A stretch of 64,000 bases of DNA from CADEDH01 sp965216205. GTDB taxonomy: Bacteria; Actinomycetota; Acidimicrobiia; Acidimicrobiales; SZUA-35. The stretch spans positions 2,108,001 to 2,172,000 of the forward strand of contig OZ244139.1 in assembly GCA_965216205.1 (NCBI GenBank). Reading direction: 5' to 3'. A model generated the notes under the pieces. That model was not told where the DNA came from. It searched no databases and saw only the letters and a list, made by a program, of their open reading frames with translations. Position 1 is the stretch's first letter, and each line of letters starts with the position of its first letter. Below, piece after piece: positions 7,479-15,875 of the stretch. A program made the translations under genes and the position numbers.

Positions 7479-9406
7479 GCACCCGTATGAGCCCGCAGAA
7501 GAGCACCGCAGGTCCCGAGCCGAGGGCGAGCGTGGGTGGGGGCGGGCTCCCGACTCTCGCCGGGCAACTGGGCGACGTCGGCCACCAGGAGTCGATGGGG
7601 GAGGGCCAGGTCGTCGCGATGGCTGCTGTGGCGTGGGCCGGTGCGTTGCTGTCGACCGTGGTTGCACCGCCCATCCTCGGGTCGCTCGCGGTGATCGGGC
7701 TCGCCTTCGCCGTGCGTCGGCCCATCGTGCTCGTGATCGGGGTCGGGCTGCTGGCTGCATCGCTCGGCCACCGGGCCGACGAGGCCTACCGGCCGGTCGC
7801 ACCGACCGAGCTCCGCGACGAGGAGGTCATGGTCCTCGACGACCCCCGCCCGCTCGCCGGTGGCTGGGTCGCCACGGTCCGCCTCACCGACCGGTCGCGG
7901 GTGCAGGCGAGGGGCTGGGGCCGGGCGGGTTTCGGCCTGGGAACCGCAGGAGCGGGCGATCGGCTGCTGGTGACCGGGCGACTGGTTCCCGTCGACGACA
8001 GCCCGTGGGCTCGGTCCCGTCACCTCGTCGGACGTCTCCAGCTCGACGGCGTGGAGCGGCTGGGCGGCCCGTCCGGACCGCGAGCGCTGGTCGAGGCGAT
8101 CCGGTCGCGGATCGTGGCCGGCGCCGACCAGACCCCGGCGTCGATGCGACCGCTCTATCTCGGTCTGGTCGTCGGCGAGGACCGGTTCCAGCCTTCCGAT
8201 CAACGGGCCCGCTTCGCGGCGGCCGGCCTCAGCCACCTCCTCGCCGTCTCCGGGCAGAACGTCGCCTTCGTGTTGGCGGTGCTCCGGCCGGTGTCGAGCC
8301 GGCTCGGCGGGCGAGCCAGGCCCGTCCTGATCCTCGCCGTCCTCGCCGCGTTCGCGGTGGCCACCAGGCTCGAACCGTCGGTGCTCCGGGCGTCGGCGGT
8401 GGCGGCGCTGGCCACGATCGCCGCACTCGGCGGTCATCGACAGAGCGGGACCCGCCTCCTCGCGCTCGCCGTGACGGCGCTGGTCCTCATCGACCCGTTC
8501 CTGGTGCACGCCATCGGCTTTCAGCTCTCCGTCGCAGCGTCGGCCGGGATCCTGATCCTCGGACCCGTCATCCACCAGCGCGTCCCCCTGCCCGAACCGG
8601 CGGCGGGGGCGGTGAGCGTCACCGTGAGCGCCCAGATCACCGTGGTCCCGATCCTCGGTTCGGTCTTCGGTCCGGTCTCGGCGGTGTCGGTGCCAGCCAA
8701 CCTGCTCGGCGGGTGGGCCGCCGGTCTCGTGATGATGTGGGGGCTGACCGTAGGGGTGGTCGCGGGGTCGGCGGGTGGTTGGCTCGGGTCGGCGTTGCAG
8801 GCGCCACCGACGGTCGCCATGTGGTGGCTCGACCGGGTGGCCGCCGTGGCGGCCCGACTTCCAATGCCGGCCTTCACCGGTTCGTCGTTGCTGGCGATCG
8901 TCGCCGTCCTTGCTGGCGTCCGGCTCCTCGGTGGGCGGGGAGCGGCCCGACGGCATGCCACCTTGCATGCGTTCCGGTTGTCGATGCGGATCGTGCTTGT
9001 CGGCGCGCTGCTCGCTGCCGCGGTGGCTGCGGTACCCGATCGGCCGGCGACGACGGCAGCGCTTCCCGGCGGAGGTTGGTACGTCCCGTCGTCGAATGGG
9101 GCACCGTCGGTGCTCGTGATCAGGGCTGACGCCCACGATGGGTTGCTCGATGCGATCGTCGGCGCCCGGATCACCGCGGTCGACGTGGTCGTCGTCGAAT
9201 CGGGAACCGGGTCCGCTGCTGCCATCGCCAGAGCGACGGCCCGGCTGGTGCCCACCGGCGTGGTGCTCGCACCGCCCCTGCACCGTGTCGTGGGCGGGCG
9301 CCGGGTCACCGCCGACCTCACGATCCCCACCGGGTACACCACCCTCACGATCGAGCCCGACGGGACCCGGTTGACGGTACGGGGCGAGCCGATCGGACCA
9401 CCGTGA
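7475..9406 (+). CDS. comEC: ComEC/Rec2-like DNA uptake channel with degenerate C-terminal domain
   Basis: A polytopic membrane protein of about 643 residues. It has an N-terminal soluble OB-like (DUF4131) section, then the competence domain with the signature GLSHLLAVSGQNVAF and many hydrophobic helices. ComEC is the inner-membrane channel for incoming single-stranded DNA. About 120 residues follow the last helix, where relatives have a metallo-beta-lactamase nuclease. No HxHxDH zinc motif is visible here, although the VDVVVVESG segment still resembles the end of that fold. The GTG start overlaps the comEA stop; ATG 7487 is an alternative. Confidence 0.9.
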   Translation: MSTRMSPQKSTAGPEPRASVGGGGLPTLAGQLGDVGHQESMGEGQVVAMAAVAWAGALLSTVVAPPILGSLAVIGLAFAVRRPIVLVIGVGLLAASLGHRADEAYRPVAPTELRDEEVMVLDDPRPLAGGWVATVRLTDRSRVQARGWGRAGFGLGTAGAGDRLLVTGRLVPVDDSPWARSRHLVGRLQLDGVERLGGPSGPRALVEAIRSRIVAGADQTPASMRPLYLGLVVGEDRFQPSDQRARFAAAGLSHLLAVSGQNVAFVLAVLRPVSSRLGGRARPVLILAVLAAFAVATRLEPSVLRASAVAALATIAALGGHRQSGTRLLALAVTALVLIDPFLVHAIGFQLSVAASAGILILGPVIHQRVPLPEPAAGAVSVTVSAQITVVPILGSVFGPVSAVSVPANLLGGWAAGLVMMWGLTVGVVAGSAGGWLGSALQAPPTVAMWWLDRVAAVAARLPMPAFTGSSLLAIVAVLAGVRLLGGRGAARRHATLHAFRLSMRIVLVGALLAAAVAAVPDRPATTAALPGGGWYVPSSNGAPSVLVIRADAHDGLLDAIVGARITAVDVVVVESGTGSAAAIARATARLVPTGVVLAPPLHRVVGGRRVTADLTIPTGYTTLTIEPDGTRLTVRGEPIGPP

Positions 9407-9468
9407 CCGACCGATGCCGCTGTCGATGCCGGGCCTGCGTTCGGGGCCGAGGGAACCCGATGGGGCGG

Positions 9469-9474
9469 TAGCGT
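9469..9474 (+). promoter_or_regulatory. Possible -10 box upstream of holA
   Basis: TAGCGT in the comEC-holA gap, giving a leader of about 48 nt. No -35 box is evident. Confidence 0.3.
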
Positions 9475-9528
9475 CGAGTCGATGTCCTGTCGGGGTCGGT
9501 TCGCAGTGGGAATGGATGGGATCACATC

Positions 9529-10533
9529 GTGGCCGTAGTGCTCGTGAAGGGCGACGACGAGACGCTCGTGGCCCAGGCGATCCGCAAGCTCGTCGACGAG
9601 TTCGTCGCTGGCGGTGACCGTTCGCTGATGGTCGAGGAGGTGACCGAGGCCCACTACGTCGACGGCAAGGACGACCCCGAGATCGCGCCGCTCGTCAACG
9701 CAGCCCACACACCGCCTTTCCTCACCGAGCGCCGCGTGGTGATCGGGCGGAATCTCGGCCTGTTCTCCAAGGCCGACCAGGTCGCGCCGCTCGTCGAGCT
9801 GCTCGGTGACCCGCTGCCGACGACCGACCTGATCCTCGTGTGGGAGCGGGCCAGCACGTCCAACCGCCTCGCGGCGATCCCCAAGAAGCTGAAGGATGCG
9901 CTCAAGGAGGCCGGGGTCGAGCAGCTCGACGCTGCGCCGTCGGGCCGCGGCCGCAAGGGTCTCCTCGAGGAGCGGATCTCGACCGCGGCGGTCCAGCTCG
10001 ACGCTGGCGCGAAGCGGCTCGTCGCCGACCGGCTGGGCGACGACGTGGGTCGGGCCGACGCCGTCCTCGATGCGCTCGCCTCCACCTTCGGGGCCGGTGC
10101 CAAGCTCACGGCCGACGATGTCGGCCCGTACCTGGGCAACGCCTCCGACGTTCCCCCGTGGGAGCTCACCGATGCGATCGACAGCGGTGACATCCCCGGT
10201 TCGCTCGAGAAGCTCAACCGGATGACGGTTGGCGGCGAGCGCCACTCGCTACAGATACTCGCCACGCTGCACAACCACTACCAGCGGGCGTTGGCCCTCG
10301 ACGGGGCACCGGTGGCCGACGAGAAGTCGGCCGCCGCCCACCTCGGGCTCACCGGATCGACGTTCCCGGCGAAGAAGGCGCTGTCGCTCGCTCGGCGTCT
10401 CGGCACCGAGCGACTCGCCCGTGTGATCGCGTTGCTCGCCCAAGCCGATCTCGACGTCCGCGGCGCCAGCGCCACGCCAGACGCGGCCACGATCGAGGTC
10501 CTCGTCGCCCGCCTCGCCCAACTCAGCCGCTGA
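9529..10533 (+). CDS. holA: DNA polymerase III delta subunit
   Basis: A 334-residue HolA-type clamp-loader subunit that opens the beta sliding clamp. The N-terminal AAA+-like fold begins VAVVLVKGDDETLV. The C-terminal collar domain contains LAQADLDVRG near the end, as is usual for the family. There is no Walker A motif, as expected for delta. The neighbours comEA-comEC upstream and rpsT convergent downstream match the common bacterial comEC-holA-rpsT order. The start is GTG. Confidence 0.92.
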   Translation: MAVVLVKGDDETLVAQAIRKLVDEFVAGGDRSLMVEEVTEAHYVDGKDDPEIAPLVNAAHTPPFLTERRVVIGRNLGLFSKADQVAPLVELLGDPLPTTDLILVWERASTSNRLAAIPKKLKDALKEAGVEQLDAAPSGRGRKGLLEERISTAAVQLDAGAKRLVADRLGDDVGRADAVLDALASTFGAGAKLTADDVGPYLGNASDVPPWELTDAIDSGDIPGSLEKLNRMTVGGERHSLQILATLHNHYQRALALDGAPVADEKSAAAHLGLTGSTFPAKKALSLARRLGTERLARVIALLAQADLDVRGASATPDAATIEVLVARLAQLSR

Positions 10534-10548
10534 CGATGAGGCCGAAAA

Positions 10549-10631
10549 CCGCACACCGGTGCCAGACACATCGTGCGGGGTGCGTTCAGGCTGGTCGACT
10601 ACCGCACGAAGTGTCTGGCACCGGTGTGCGG
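10549..10631. terminator. Large inverted repeat between holA and rpsT
   Basis: Two 30-nt arms (10549-10578 and 10602-10631) are reverse complements at 29 of 30 positions, with a 23-nt spacer. Each arm is also partly self-complementary, with CCGCAC at one end and GTGCGG at the other. Read in the rpsT direction, the structure is followed by TTTT (10548-10545), so it fits an intrinsic terminator for rpsT and may also stop holA transcripts. Its length and near-perfect symmetry exceed a simple terminator, and it could be a dispersed palindromic element. Confidence 0.75.
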
Positions 10632-10638
10632 GGGTGGG

Positions 10639-10905
10639 TCAGGATTCGGCGGTGGCCAGTTCCCGGATCCGGGCCACGAGGCGGCTCTTGCGGCGGGCCG
10701 CGGTGTTCTTGTGCAGCACGCCCTTCGCCGTCGCCATGTCGATCTTCTTGATCGCGACCCGGAGGGCCTCGGCCTCGTCGTCGGTGCCGGCGGCCGCCTC
10801 GGCCGCCTTCTGATGGGTCCGCAGCTCGGAGCGGACCGACCGGTTGCGCAGGCGGCGCTTCTCGTTCTGCCGATTGCGCTTGATCTGGCTCTTGATGTTG
10901 GCCAC
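10639..10905 (-). CDS. rpsT: 30S ribosomal protein S20
   Basis: An 88-residue, very basic protein matching bS20: it begins VANIKSQIKRNRQNEKRR and ends in an Arg/Lys-rich helix. It binds 16S rRNA during small-subunit assembly. The GTG start is chosen because the conserved ANIKSQ follows directly. It is convergent with holA and divergent from lepA, a common bacterial arrangement. A possible -10 box lies about 70 nt upstream. Confidence 0.96.
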   Translation of the reverse strand: MANIKSQIKRNRQNEKRRLRNRSVRSELRTHQKAAEAAAGTDDEAEALRVAIKKIDMATAKGVLHKNTAARRKSRLVARIRELATAES

Positions 10906-10973
10906 GGTACGAACCTTGCTTCGCTCGGAGGGGGTGACGGGAGTGGATGATGCGCGCGAATTGCGACCGGTAG

Positions 10974-10979
10974 ATGATA
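10974..10979 (-). promoter_or_regulatory. Putative -10 box of rpsT
   Basis: TATCAT on the minus strand, giving an S20 leader of about 60 nt. It lies back to back with the lepA -10 box. Confidence 0.4.
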
Positions 10980-11012
10980 GCGGCGCCTTCCCTGCAGTTG
11001 CGCCCGGCCCGG

Positions 11013-11018
11013 TAGTTT
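11013..11018 (+). promoter_or_regulatory. Putative -10 box of lepA
   Basis: TAGTTT, 6 nt before the GTG start, consistent with a leaderless transcript. GGAGAG fills the gap but directly abuts the start codon, too close to act as a normal ribosome-binding site. Confidence 0.5.
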
Positions 11019-11024
11019 GGAGAG

Positions 11025-12818
11025 GTGGCCACGGTCGACCCATCCAAGATCAGGAACATCGCCATCATCGCCCACATCGACCACGGCAAGTCGACGTTGG
11101 CCGATCGGATGCTCGAGCTCTGCGGGGCGGTCGAGGCGCGGGAGATGCGGGCCCAGTACCTCGACTCGATGGACCTGGAGCGCGAGCGCGGCATCACGAT
11201 CAAGCTCCAGAGCGTGAAGCTCGAGTGGCGGGGCCACGTGATCAACCTGATCGACACCCCCGGCCACGTCGACTTCGGCTACGAGGTCAGTCGCTCCCTC
11301 GCCGCCTGTGAAGGGGTGATCCTCGTGGTCGACGCGGCCCAGGGGATCGAGGCCCAGACCCTCGCCAACACCTACCTGGCGATCGAGAACGACCTCGAGA
11401 TCGTTCCCGTCCTGAACAAGCTCGATCTCCCCGCGGCCGACCCGGACCGCTACTCGGCCGAGATCGAGCAGGTCCTCGGCATCCCCGCCGAGGAGGTGCT
11501 GCGGATCTCGGCCAAGACGGGGATGGGCGTCGAGGATCTGCTCGACGCCATCGTGGACAGGATCCCGGCGCCGGCCGGGTCGGCAGACGCTCCGCTCCAG
11601 GCCCTGATCTTCGACAGCCACTTCGACACGTATCGGGGCGTGATCTCGAGCGTCCGGGTCGTCAACGGTCGGCTCGACACCGGCGACAAGCTGCTGTTCA
11701 TGCAGGCCGGCGCCACCCATGACGCCGACGAGGTCGGCGTTCGCACACCCGAGCCGACCCCGGTCGACGGCCTGGGCCCCGGCGAGGTCGGCTACCTGGT
11801 CGCCGGGATCAAGGACGTCAGGGAGGCCCGCTCGGGCGAGACGCTCACCACCGCCTCCAAGTCCGCCGCCGAACCGCTCGAGGGCTACCGAGAACCCCAG
11901 CCGATGGTGTTCTGCGGCTTGTACCCGGTCGATGGTGACGACTACGAGGACTTTCGCGACGCGCTCGACAAGCTGCGGCTCGACGACGGCAGCTTCACCT
12001 TCGAGCCGGAGACGTCGACGGCCCTCGGGTTCGGGTTCCGCTGCGGGTTCCTCGGCCTGCTCCACATGGAGATCGTCCGGGAGCGCCTCGAGCGGGAGTT
12101 CGACCTGAACCTGATCGCCACCAGCCCATCGGTCAAGTACAAGATCACGATGAACAACGGCGAGGAGCGGGTGATCGACAACCCCTCCGCGCTGCCGCCG
12201 CCGGGCGACTGGTCGAAGATCGACGAGCCCCACGTGCGGGCGTCGATGATCGCCCCGTCCGACTACACCGGCACGCTGATGGACCTCTGCCAGTCGCGCC
12301 GCGGTCAGCTCGACAAGATGGAGTACCTGTCGCCCGAGCGGCTCGAGATCGTGTACGACCTGCCCCTGGCCGACGTGGTGGTCGACTTCTTCGATCAGCT
12401 CAAGAGCCGGAGCCAGGGCTATGCCAGCCTCGACTACGAACCGGTCGGCTACCAGTCTGGCGACCTCGTCCGGGTCGACATCCTCCTCAACGGCGAGCAG
12501 GTCGACGCGTTCTCCACGATCGTCCATCGCGACGCGGCGTACGACTACGGTCGAACCACCGCCGGGAAGCTCCGGGAGATCATCCCCCGGCAGCAGTTCG
12601 AGGTGCCGATCCAGGCCGCGATCGGCGGCCGGATCATCGCCAGGGAGACCGTGCGGGCCTACCGCAAGGACGTGACCGAGAAGCTCTACGGCGGTGACGT
12701 CACCAGGAAGAACAAGCTCCTGAAGAAGCAGAAGGAGGGCAAGCGCAAGATGAAGAACATCGGCCGCGTCGAGATCCCGCCGGACACGTTCATCCGGGCC
12801 CTCCGCCTCGATGCGTAG
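11025..12818 (+). CDS. lepA: Elongation factor 4 (LepA) GTPase
   Basis: A 597-residue translational GTPase. The G1 motif AHIDHGKST is at about residues 16-24, followed by RGITIK, DTPGHVDF and NKLDLP. The C-terminal LepA-specific domain carries the Lys-rich segment KNKLLKKQKEGKRKMK. EF-4 acts on ribosomes, with proposed roles in back-translocation and biogenesis. Length and domain order are normal. The GTG start directly follows a -10 box. Confidence 0.97.
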   Translation: MATVDPSKIRNIAIIAHIDHGKSTLADRMLELCGAVEAREMRAQYLDSMDLERERGITIKLQSVKLEWRGHVINLIDTPGHVDFGYEVSRSLAACEGVILVVDAAQGIEAQTLANTYLAIENDLEIVPVLNKLDLPAADPDRYSAEIEQVLGIPAEEVLRISAKTGMGVEDLLDAIVDRIPAPAGSADAPLQALIFDSHFDTYRGVISSVRVVNGRLDTGDKLLFMQAGATHDADEVGVRTPEPTPVDGLGPGEVGYLVAGIKDVREARSGETLTTASKSAAEPLEGYREPQPMVFCGLYPVDGDDYEDFRDALDKLRLDDGSFTFEPETSTALGFGFRCGFLGLLHMEIVRERLEREFDLNLIATSPSVKYKITMNNGEERVIDNPSALPPPGDWSKIDEPHVRASMIAPSDYTGTLMDLCQSRRGQLDKMEYLSPERLEIVYDLPLADVVVDFFDQLKSRSQGYASLDYEPVGYQSGDLVRVDILLNGEQVDAFSTIVHRDAAYDYGRTTAGKLREIIPRQQFEVPIQAAIGGRIIARETVRAYRKDVTEKLYGGDVTRKNKLLKKQKEGKRKMKNIGRVEIPPDTFIRALRLDA

Positions 12819-12858
12819 GCGGGACGGTTCGCCTTCACCCGTCTCGGTTGGACCCACC

Positions 12859-12864
12859 TAGACT
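12859..12864 (+). promoter_or_regulatory. Putative -10 box of the hrcA-dnaJ unit
   Basis: TAGACT, 13 nt before GTG 12878. No CIRCE inverted repeat (TTAGCACTC-type) is visible in the 60-nt gap after lepA. Confidence 0.4.
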
Positions 12865-12877
12865 GGCGCCAGGAGAC

Positions 12878-13885
12878 GTGACAACCCCCATGCTCGACGA
12901 ACGAAAGTCCGCCATCCTGCGGGCGGTCATTGAGGAATACATCGACACCGCACAACCCGTCGGCTCGTCTGCGGTCGCGGCGTCGGCCGATGTCGGCGTC
13001 TCAGCGGCCACCGTCCGCAACGACATGGCGGCACTCGAGACCGACGGCTATCTCGTGCAGCCCCACACCAGCGCCGGTCGGGTCCCGACCGACAAGGGCT
13101 ATCGGCACTTCGTCGACCAGCTCGACCACACCGCGCTCACCAACAGCGATCGCCGGCAGGTGGCGTCGTTCTTCGGGCAGATGAAGGGCGAGATCGAGAA
13201 CGTCATGCGCGACACCGCAGGTCTCCTCGCCGATCTCACCGACTACGCAGCGGTCGTGGTCGACGCCGCCCAGGAGGCGGCCGACGTCCGCTCCGTCCAA
13301 CTCGTCGGCCTCGCCGACAAGGTCAGCCTCGCCGTGGTCGTGCTCGGGAACGGCCACGTGGCCAAGTACACGGTCGAGCACGCCAAGAAGGTCGACCCCG
13401 CTCATCTCGAACAGACCAACGCCCTGGTCCGCGAGGCGTTCGAGGGACGGGCTCTCGCCGACCCGAGCCCGATCGGACCGAGCGGCAAGAAGGCCGTCGA
13501 CCGCATCGTCGACGAGGTCCTCCTGGCGATGGGGGGCGCCGAATCCGACACGGGACGGGTGTACGTCGACGGTACCGCCCGGGTCGCGAGCGCCTTCGAA
13601 GCGGTCGAATCCGTCGGCAAGGTCCTCACGATCCTGGAGCAGCAACTGGTGGTGGTCAGCCTCCTCGCCGACGTGCTCGACCGTGGTCTCACCGTCGCGA
13701 TCGGCAGCGAGACCGGTGTGGCGCCGCTGTCGGAGTGCAGCCTCGTCGTCTCCTCCTACGAGATCGACGGTGAGCACGCAGGGTCGATCGCCGTGCTCGG
13801 TCCGACCCGGATGCACTACCAACAGGCCCTGTCGGCGGTCGCCGCCGTCAGCCATCAGCTCGGCAGCCGGTTGAGCGAGGGCTGA
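12878..13885 (+). CDS. hrcA: Heat-inducible transcription repressor HrcA
   Basis: A repressor of about 335 residues. An N-terminal winged helix (LDERKSAILRAVIEEYI, then VSAATVRNDMAALE) is followed by the GAF-like HrcA core and inserted domain. The family binds CIRCE operators at chaperone genes and needs GroEL for activity. GTG 12878 has AGGAG only 2 nt upstream and ATG 12890 is 14 nt from it, so the exact start is open. The gene is followed within 3 nt by dnaJ. No CIRCE is seen here, so any autoregulation is not visible. Confidence 0.94.
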   Translation: MTTPMLDERKSAILRAVIEEYIDTAQPVGSSAVAASADVGVSAATVRNDMAALETDGYLVQPHTSAGRVPTDKGYRHFVDQLDHTALTNSDRRQVASFFGQMKGEIENVMRDTAGLLADLTDYAAVVVDAAQEAADVRSVQLVGLADKVSLAVVVLGNGHVAKYTVEHAKKVDPAHLEQTNALVREAFEGRALADPSPIGPSGKKAVDRIVDEVLLAMGGAESDTGRVYVDGTARVASAFEAVESVGKVLTILEQQLVVVSLLADVLDRGLTVAIGSETGVAPLSECSLVVSSYEIDGEHAGSIAVLGPTRMHYQQALSAVAAVSHQLGSRLSEG

Positions 13886-13888
13886 GCG

Positions 13889-14980
13889 ATGGAGGACTTC
13901 TACGAACTGCTCGGGGTCGAGCGCGACGCCTCACAGGACGAGATCAAGCGGGCCTACCGGCGCCTGGCCCGCGAGCTCCATCCCGACGCCAACCCGAACG
14001 ACCCCGAGGCCGAGGCTCGGTTCAAGAAGGTGGCCGCCGCCTACGAGGTCCTCCGGGACCCGCAGAAGCGGGCCAACTACGACCGGTTCGGGAGCTCCGG
14101 CGGGCCGAGCATGGGTGACCCGTTCGCCGCGAGCGGCCTCGGCGACCTCTTCGACGCCTTCTTCAACGCCGGTGCCCGTACCGACCCCGGACCGAAGCGG
14201 GGCGTCGACCTCGAAGCGGTCGCCCGTCTCACCCTCGAGGAGACCGTGGCCGGTGTGGCCAAGGACGTGACGGTCAGGACCGCCGTTCCCTGCGACACCT
14301 GCCAGGCCACCGGGGCCAGTCCCGGTTCGAACGTCAGCCGGTGCGAGCAGTGCGGGGGCACCGGCCAGGTCCGCCAGGTCCGCCAGTCGATCCTCGGTCA
14401 GATGGTCAGCACCTCCACCTGCCCTCGCTGCGCCGGCGAGGGCGTGGAGATCGCGTCGCCGTGCACCGACTGCTCGGGCGAGGGTCGCCGGGTGGAGGAG
14501 CAGACCTACAACGTCGACATACCGGCCGGCGTCGGCGACGGCGCCACCCTCCGGCTGACAGGGCGTGGCGCGGTGGGTCCGCGGGGCGGTGCCGCCGGTG
14601 ACCTCTACGTGCAGGTCGAGGTGGAGGAGCATCCGGTCTTCGCCCGCGACGGCGACAACCTCCTCGCCGAGCTGCACGTGGCTGTCACCCAGGCTGCGCT
14701 CGGCGCGTCGGTGGCGTTCACCGCGATCGACGGCGAGATCACGGTCGAGGTGCCGGCCGGCGCCCAGACCGGCAAGCGGTACCGCATCCGCGACCAGGGT
14801 GTGACCCGACTGCGGGGTCGCGGCCGGGGCGATCTGATGCTGACGCTCATCGTCGACACGCCCACCGAACTGACGGCCGAGCAGGAGGAACTGCTCCGCC
14901 AACTGGCGAAGGAACGCCAAGAGGACGTCAACGAACCGGGCGACGGCCTGCTGGGTCGGTTCAAGAACCGCTTCAGCTGA
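13889..14980 (+). CDS. dnaJ: Chaperone DnaJ (type I Hsp40)
   Basis: A 363-residue type I J-protein. The J domain has HPD at residues 31-33. A short Gly/Phe-rich linker follows. The zinc domain has four CxxCxGxG-type repeats at about 135-200 (CDTCQATG, CEQCGGTG, CPRCAGEG, CTDCSGEG). A peptide-binding C-terminal domain completes it. It stimulates DnaK ATPase and holds unfolded proteins. The gene sits directly behind hrcA, with no dnaK or grpE in the window, as is common for the actinobacterial second DnaJ. Confidence 0.96.
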   Translation: MEDFYELLGVERDASQDEIKRAYRRLARELHPDANPNDPEAEARFKKVAAAYEVLRDPQKRANYDRFGSSGGPSMGDPFAASGLGDLFDAFFNAGARTDPGPKRGVDLEAVARLTLEETVAGVAKDVTVRTAVPCDTCQATGASPGSNVSRCEQCGGTGQVRQVRQSILGQMVSTSTCPRCAGEGVEIASPCTDCSGEGRRVEEQTYNVDIPAGVGDGATLRLTGRGAVGPRGGAAGDLYVQVEVEEHPVFARDGDNLLAELHVAVTQAALGASVAFTAIDGEITVEVPAGAQTGKRYRIRDQGVTRLRGRGRGDLMLTLIVDTPTELTAEQEELLRQLAKERQEDVNEPGDGLLGRFKNRFS

Positions 14981-14998
14981 CCCCAGGGGACGGTCGAC

Positions 14999-15694
14999 GT
15001 GGACCTCGCCGAGCTTCGAGATCTGCCGCTCGTCTATGTCGACGACCTCGCCCGGCCGGTCCTGACCGATGCCGACCTGAGGCACTTCGGACGCGTGCTG
15101 CGGCTCCGGGCAGGCGACCCGCTCGTGCTGGGCGACGGCCGCGGCGGTTGGCGTCCCGCCCGCTACGGGCCGGAGCCCGAGCTGACCGGCGAAGGAGGGT
15201 GGTCGCCGCCCGCCGACCCGATCGTCACGGTGGCCTTCTCAGCGGTCAAGGGCGAACGACCCGAGTGGTTCGCCCAGAAGCTGACCGAGCTCGGGGTCGA
15301 CCGCATCGCCCCGGTCACCTCGGCCCGGACCGTCGTTCGCTGGGACGACGAGCGGGCGGCGACGGTTCGCCAGCGGATGTGCGTTGTCGCCCGCGAGGCA
15401 TGTCTCCAGTCCCGGCGGCTTCACCTGCCCACGATCGAGCCGGTCACGTCGCTGGAGCAGTTCCTGCGGAACGACCCCGGCGCGGCATTGGCCGACCCGG
15501 CCGGGGATCCCATCCGACCCGGTCAGCACACCCTCGTCGTCGGTCCCGAGGGCGGGTTCACCCCCGAGGAGCTGGCCGGTGTGGGCACCGTCTCGTTGCC
15601 GGGGAACGTGCTGCGGGCGACCACCGCTGCGGTGGTGGCCGGCGCGGTGGTCTGCGGCCTCCGGAGCGGGCAGCTACGGTCGACGGCGTCGTGA
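14999..15694 (+). CDS. rsmE: 16S rRNA (uracil1498-N3)-methyltransferase
   Basis: A 231-residue SPOUT-family enzyme. The N-terminal PUA-like part contains DADLRHFGRVLRL. The SPOUT core has the SAM-knot segment VVGPEGGFTPEEL and a C-terminal LPGNVLRATTA. It methylates N3 of U1498 in 16S rRNA. It follows dnaJ by 18 nt, an order seen in many Gram-positive bacteria. The GTG start has AGGGGA upstream. Confidence 0.94.
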   Translation: MDLAELRDLPLVYVDDLARPVLTDADLRHFGRVLRLRAGDPLVLGDGRGGWRPARYGPEPELTGEGGWSPPADPIVTVAFSAVKGERPEWFAQKLTELGVDRIAPVTSARTVVRWDDERAATVRQRMCVVAREACLQSRRLHLPTIEPVTSLEQFLRNDPGAALADPAGDPIRPGQHTLVVGPEGGFTPEELAGVGTVSLPGNVLRATTAAVVAGAVVCGLRSGQLRSTAS

Positions 15695-15734
15695 ACCGGC
15701 CTGCGGGTGGCGAGGTGGCCGCCACGTGGTGTGG

Positions 15735-15763
15735 TTGTCCGTGCGCGTAGTGACGTCTAGCGT
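15735..15763 (+). promoter_or_regulatory. Putative promoter of the bldD-like gene
   Basis: TTGTCC (15735-15740), a 17-nt spacer and TAGCGT (15758-15763). The resulting leader would be about 105 nt long. This is one of the few places in the window with both -35 and -10 boxes at standard spacing. Confidence 0.5.
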
Positions 15764-15875
15764 GGTCGACCGCGGAGGGTTGGTGGCACGCCGTCAGAAC
15801 TGGGCTCCGGAGCAGCGAACGACGGCATCGGCAACGAACCCTGGGTACGAGACTGGCGGGGGAGAGGTCAAGGCA

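Noticed and set aside
6551..9283. A 910-codon minus-strand open frame across comEA and comEC
   Set aside because: Composition is Arg/Pro/His-rich with no motif, while the plus-strand frames have clear HhH and competence signatures.
12819..12877. CIRCE operator for HrcA
   Set aside because: No 9-base TTAGCACTC-type inverted repeat is present in the gap.
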